DNA of 5,410 nt from JAAEUB01 sp964550345. GTDB lineage: Bacteria; Pseudomonadota; Alphaproteobacteria; Rhodobacterales; Rhodobacteraceae. Where the stretch lies: contig CAZJYZ010000087.1 in assembly GCA_964550345.1 (NCBI GenBank), positions 1 to 5,410 of the forward strand. The letters are read 5' to 3'. The translations under genes were made by a program, and so were the position numbers. Of the stretch, positions 5,254-5,410 are shown piece after piece (the first letter of the stretch is position 1; every line of letters starts with the position of its first letter). The notes below the pieces were generated by a model. That model was not told the origin of the DNA. It searched no databases and saw nothing but the letters and a program-made list of their open reading frames with translations.

Positions 5254-5298
5254 TGCGTACGCAAGCGTTAACCCCCGTTAACCCCACATTGTTACCCC
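5254..5298. repeat. Palindrome and tandem CGTTAACCCC repeat downstream of PLP enzyme
   Basis: TGCGTACGCA (5254-5263) is a 10-bp palindrome just after the stop codon. CGTTAACCCC follows twice without a break (5266-5275, 5276-5285), and a degenerate third copy, GTTACCCC, lies at 5291-5298. Because GTTAAC is self-complementary, the two copies can also fold as a 6-bp hairpin with a CCCC loop (5267-5282). The two TTAA cores are 6 bases apart, one short of the TTAA-N7-TTAA pattern of the alphaproteobacterial cell-cycle regulator CtrA. The element may belong to the control region of the next gene to the right. Confidence 0.5.
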
Positions 5299-5388
5299 TT
5301 CGGACGTTCCCGGTCATTCGCCCGGTAACCCGCGAGGCCAGCATTTACCGTGCAGGCCATGGGCGTATTTGCCCCTTTGGATGCGGAC

Positions 5389-5404
5389 TCTCACATTTAT
5401 GAGA
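5389..5404. other. Small inverted repeat at the right edge
   Basis: TCTCA (5389-5393) and TGAGA (5400-5404) are 5-base inverted arms around CATTTA. With the window ending 6 bases later, it could be part of a leader or operator of a gene to the right, but nothing more can be said. The rest of 5299-5410 holds no gene I can support. Confidence 0.25.
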
Positions 5405-5410
5405 CCTGAA

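Noticed and set aside
5359..5409. Sixteen-codon plus-strand frame at the right edge.
   Set aside because: It is too short, has no ribosome-binding site, and lies where a leader of the next gene is more likely.

Overview
The window looks like chromosomal DNA from an alphaproteobacterium, most likely Rhodobacteraceae (Roseobacter group). The base composition is moderately GC-rich. The lysyl-tRNA synthetase is the archaeal-type class I enzyme, which is typical of many alphaproteobacteria and otherwise mostly of archaea and spirochaetes. The left edge carries a GC-rich hairpin followed by a CCCCCGAGGTATTTGTGCC-like tail of a kind that recurs between genes in this family. The assignment rests on recognition of families, not on a search.

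Layout. 1-97: intergenic, with a 9-bp GC-rich hairpin. 98-796 (minus): a glutathione S-transferase of the YfcG/Ure2-like type. 797-1177: a 381-base stretch with no gene until its right end, where two matching inverted repeats straddle a predicted promoter. 1178-1603 and 1600-1794 (plus): a four-helix membrane protein overlapping by 4 bases a 64-residue XRE-type DNA-binding protein. 1795-1959: intergenic, with a perfect 8-bp stem-loop. 1960-2382 (minus): a stand-alone TerB-like protein. 2383-2486: a short divergent control region with two overlapping promoter candidates. 2487-4072 (plus): class I lysyl-tRNA synthetase (lysK), interrupted by ten N's. 4073-4154: a spacer with a strong imperfect hairpin. 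4155-5249 (plus): a PLP-dependent enzyme of the D-threonine aldolase / D-serine dehydratase-like family. 5250-5410: intergenic, with a tandem 10-base repeat, a palindrome and a hairpin.

How the genes may work together. Most are ordinary housekeeping or stress genes with no shared pathway. The one self-contained system is the membrane protein plus XRE regulator. It is a tightly coupled two-gene operon, and its promoter lies between two copies of an ATGTAAA-N6-TTTACA operator. The simplest reading is an autorepressed membrane-sensor/regulator cassette. Its signal and its wider targets cannot be read from this window.

The lysK reading frame is open on both sides of the N run, but the two sides are out of phase as printed. 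The N run is therefore a placeholder of the wrong length, not evidence that the gene is broken.
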